64,000 bases of DNA from Tubiluchus corallicola (taxonomy: Eukaryota > Priapulida > Priapulimorpha > Priapulimorphida > Tubiluchidae), in assembly GCA_030141605.1 (NCBI GenBank), contig JAQGDQ010000434.1, positions 124,001 to 188,000 on the forward strand. The letters run 5' to 3'. The notes beneath the pieces were generated by a model that saw nothing but the letters and a program-made list of their open reading frames with translations, did no database searches and had not been told where the DNA came from. The number at the start of each line of letters is the position of its first letter. Position 1 is the stretch's first letter. The translations under genes and the position numbers were made by a program. Shown here one piece after another: positions 62,972 to 64,000 of this stretch.

Positions 62972-64000
62972 CTGCAAAGAAACAAAACACATATCAAGAG
63001 AGGCAAAGAAAAAAAGAAAAAGAACTGCAACAGGTATAATAATTATAACAAGCAGTTTGTGTCAAATTATGTTAAAAGGAAACGGTCAGCCTTACAGAAG
63101 TTGAAGTCAGGAAACAACGTTTGGAAATTTACCTAGAATTTGGGTTTTATTTACATTAAACGTTATTCTTACGCAGAAGCCATCGTAGCATCAGCGTAAC
63201 ATTTTGTAGCAGTAAATTACTGTAAAAACGACTGGAGTTTAGTTTTACAATTTTACAAAAGGTTACAAAATTAAGTTCTAAAATGTCTCGAAAACCAAAA
63301 TCTTTTTTTGGCAGCCGCTGAACAAATCTAATTATCGTGATTAATAATTATCGATATCGGTTCACTTCATTAGACGCTTCGAACTCTGTTACACTAACAC
63401 ACCTCCAAAAGAAGTTAAGCCAATTTCCAATTTATTATCTAGGTACGGCGCAGCACAAGTTCCACTGTAATCTATTTATCAAGTTAAAATGATACAAGTG
63501 TTTTGCAATTCAAGTTTTGCAAAAAATTCACAAAAGTAAAAATAAAATTGATCAACCGAGTTGAACAACTACTACTCCATTGTTAATGGATGTCACAAAA
63601 GTATTTTTGTAAATTTATCTAACTGATTAGTGTTTGGAGAGTGTCAACATCTTTATATGATACATATTAGCGTATTCAAATAATGAAGTTCCGTTTACGT
63701 TTAAAGATTGTCAGGGCGAGTCAATGTATAACATAACGTAACGTAACATGACATAACACAATCTTTTATTTATCTTGCAAAACACACACAGATATAATAC
63801 AAATAATAATTTGAAAACATTTTTTTGAAGAAAGGGCATCTAAGGTATAGGACGTATGATTGATATCGCTGCATCTAAACCGCCAGTTCATTTTAAAAGC
63901 ATCATAGAAGTTGCCAAAGTGTAAAACTTTAGCAAAGTAGTATTAGCATAAGCACCGATAAAGCGCATTCTTTTCAGAAGAGTAAATGTTGAAATGCCAA
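62972..64000. other. SALL intron or upstream DNA
   Basis: AT-rich. Contains a microsatellite-tailed retroposon end at 63726-63780 (ACATAACGTAACGTAACATG, then CTTTTATTTATC). No SALL first exon with the MSRRKQ-type start was seen on the minus strand. Confidence 0.5.
63726..63800 (-). repeat. Retroposon 3' end with (TTATG)n tail
   Basis: An (ACATA/ACGTA)n array is followed by TCTTTTATTTATCTTGC. On the minus strand it reads AGATAAATAAAAGA and then the pentamer tail, like the element at 40097. Confidence 0.45.

Noticed and set aside
63288-63326. MSRKPKSFFGSR-like start on the plus strand, resembling the SALL N-terminal NuRD motif
   Set aside because: SALL is on the minus strand, and this frame stops after 12 codons with no donor site.

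Overview
The window is nuclear DNA of a metazoan, AT-rich and intron-bearing. GT-AG introns keep reading frame across exon after exon, and the proteins are animal families (PRC2 histone methyltransferase, CD63-type tetraspanin, spalt/SALL zinc-finger factor, microspherule protein). Small introns, gaps of about 3.5-6 kb between genes, scattered SINE/MITE-like repeats and long CT microsatellites suggest an invertebrate. A tunicate or another invertebrate deuterostome would fit, but the sequence alone does not settle the lineage.

Layout. Six genes lie head-to-tail on the + strand and one is on the - strand. 1-4454: 3' part of MCRS1 (nine exons, FHA domain at the end). 9024-19708: a complete 16-exon EZH (Enhancer of zeste, about 791 aa). 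24788-26902: intronless VPS52 (704 aa). 30479-43745: seven-exon CD63-like tetraspanin (243 aa). 47844-49592: intronless LRRIQ3-like gene (LRR + two IQ motifs, 582 aa). 53716-55602: three-exon CMC2 (86 aa, twin CX9C). 62971-61756 (-): an exon of a spalt-like (SALL) gene with a C2HC finger, a Gln-rich region and one C2H2 pair, carrying an apparent one-base frameshift just before the C2HC finger.

Between and within the genes lies repetitive DNA. It includes a decayed non-LTR retrotransposon fragment (7258-8095, -), a 72-bp-arm palindrome in an EZH intron, a hAT-like MITE with an 8-bp target duplication (27455-27869), two TA-flanked pogo/Tigger-like elements (51988-52964, 54376-54550), several tRNA-headed SINEs, a fold-back element with a telomere-like loop, and two long CT microsatellites.

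The genes do not form an operon or pathway. MCRS1 and EZH both act on chromatin, VPS52 and CD63 both act in endosomal traffic, CMC2 in cytochrome oxidase assembly, LRRIQ3 probably in cilia, and SALL in development; with kilobase gaps, this is probably chance. I found no convincing undescribed biological system. The observations most worth following are the short, frameshifted SALL locus, the two intronless genes, the splice-acceptor-like AGs directly upstream of several start codons (5'UTR introns or spliced-leader trans-splicing), and the cleanly bounded MITE/SINE families.
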